Shown here: positions 63,510 to 64,000 of the stretch, one piece after another | Layout of the letters: each line of letters begins with the position of its first letter | Numbering within the stretch: the first letter of the stretch is position 1 | From: G963677445 sp963678275 | GTDB taxonomy: Bacteria; Bacteroidota; Ignavibacteria; Ignavibacteriales; Melioribacteraceae | Reading direction: 5' to 3' | Assembly (NCBI GenBank): GCA_963678275.1 | Contig: OY782765.1 | Location: 6,262,001 to 6,326,000, forward strand | DNA: 64,000 nucleotides | The notes under the pieces: model-generated | The model's input: only the letters and a program-made list of their open reading frames with translations | What the model was told of the DNA's origin: nothing | The model's database searches: none | Made by a program: the position numbers and the translations under genes

Positions 63510-64000
63510 ATGATACAGATTGCCAATCCTATATATGATGTGGTATTCAAATACCTTTTGGATGACAACAAGGTAGCGAAGATATTCCTCTCGGCAATTC
63601 TTGAAGAAGAAATTATTGAGCTTGAATACCGTCCGAAGGAAGTGAGAACTGAGACGGAAAAATCTACTCTTACAGTTTACCGTATGGATTTTTCGGCAAA
63701 GATAAAAACGGCCGGGGGTGGTCACAGGCTGGTAATAATTGAGATACAAAAAGCAAAATACCATACAGATATAATGCGTTTCAGGAAATACCTGGGAAGC
63801 CAATATGCCGACCCAAATAATATGTATGTTGAAGAAGAAGGTGTAAAATACGCGCTGCCGATAATAAGCATGTATTTCCTGGGGCACAGCCTGAAACATA
63901 CTGAAGCTCCCGTGATAAAAGTAAAAAGGAATTATTATGATATGGCAACGGGAGAGGAGTTAAAGGAAAAAGAAGAATTTATTGAAAGCCTTACTCATGA
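63510..64000 (+). CDS. Partial PD-(D/E)XK nuclease family protein (Rpn/transposase-like)
   Basis: It starts at ATG 63510 behind GGAGG with 4-nt spacing and runs off the right edge after 163 codons. The pattern NPIYDVVFKYLL at the N-terminus, then YRMDFSAKI (Asp60) and VIIEIQKAK (Glu78, Gln80), matches the PD-(D/E)XK family often annotated as Rpn recombination-promoting nuclease or PDDEXK_2 transposase-like. Such genes are commonly scattered and multi-copy. The C-terminal part is outside the window. Its 5' end is duplicated at 62667, and an open frame on the opposite strand here is a shadow. Confidence 0.88.
   Translation, partial: MIQIANPIYDVVFKYLLDDNKVAKIFLSAILEEEIIELEYRPKEVRTETEKSTLTVYRMDFSAKIKTAGGGHRLVIIEIQKAKYHTDIMRFRKYLGSQYADPNNMYVEEEGVKYALPIISMYFLGHSLKHTEAPVIKVKRNYYDMATGEELKEKEEFIESLTH

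Noticed and set aside
63483..63899. Minus-strand ORF of 138 codons
   Set aside because: Antisense shadow of the PD-(D/E)XK gene, which has a strong SD and the catalytic pattern.

Overview
The window looks like chromosomal DNA from a member of the Ignavibacteria or a close relative in the Bacteroidota/Chlorobiota group. Three things point there. Several large secreted proteins end in type IX secretion (T9SS) type A sorting domains with the motif NYPNPFNPATKIKFALP. Genes mostly have clear GGAGG-like Shine-Dalgarno sites and sigma70-like promoters, unlike typical Bacteroidia. The intergenic regions are rich in palindromic repeats. This assignment is inferred from sequence style, not from a database search.

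Layout. Positions 1-3.8 kb (minus strand) hold a partial secreted glycosidase-like protein and a HAMP sensor kinase. Positions 4.3-26.2 kb (plus strand) are an array of six related secreted proteins. Four are about 1,317-residue C25 (gingipain)-like proteins (copies A, B, C, D) and two are 391-residue short forms sharing only the C-terminal modules. Most have their own promoter and a structured terminator. In all four large copies the catalytic His position reads Glu. At 8.28-10.23 kb the array is interrupted by a 1.94-kb element with perfect 19-bp terminal inverted repeats. It carries two translationally coupled paralogous genes resembling DUF1670, with several helix-turn-helix segments and no recognisable transposase. 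It sits exactly between copy A and copy A's own terminator, and is my best candidate for an undescribed system.

Positions 26.6-31.1 kb (minus) hold an outer-membrane barrel and the haem operon hemH-hemG-hemL; clpB is divergent. A 1.2-kb repeat-rich gap follows, then an Lrp/AsnC regulator-glnA operon and a MORN-repeat secreted protein. Positions 38.4-49.1 kb (minus) carry a TPR sensor kinase, a secreted hypothetical protein, a secreted M23-like protein with a T9SS tail, and a 1,617-residue propeller/PAS sensor kinase. Positions 49.3-54.7 kb are a complete rnfCDGEAB-rseC operon for an ion-translocating ferredoxin:NAD oxidoreductase. Positions 54.9-58.3 kb are aroK-aroB plus a coupled DUF187-type glycosidase-like gene. 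Positions 59-61.9 kb encode an outer-membrane barrel and a PpiD/SurA-type folding factor.

The last 2 kb hold a truncated copy of a PD-(D/E)XK nuclease gene, a 14-bp tandem repeat, an array of roughly 233-bp palindromic units, and the intact start of the same nuclease gene running off the edge. Taken together the genes describe envelope biogenesis, secreted surface proteins and environmental sensing, with core haem, nitrogen, aromatic and redox metabolism. No rRNA, tRNA or CRISPR array was found.
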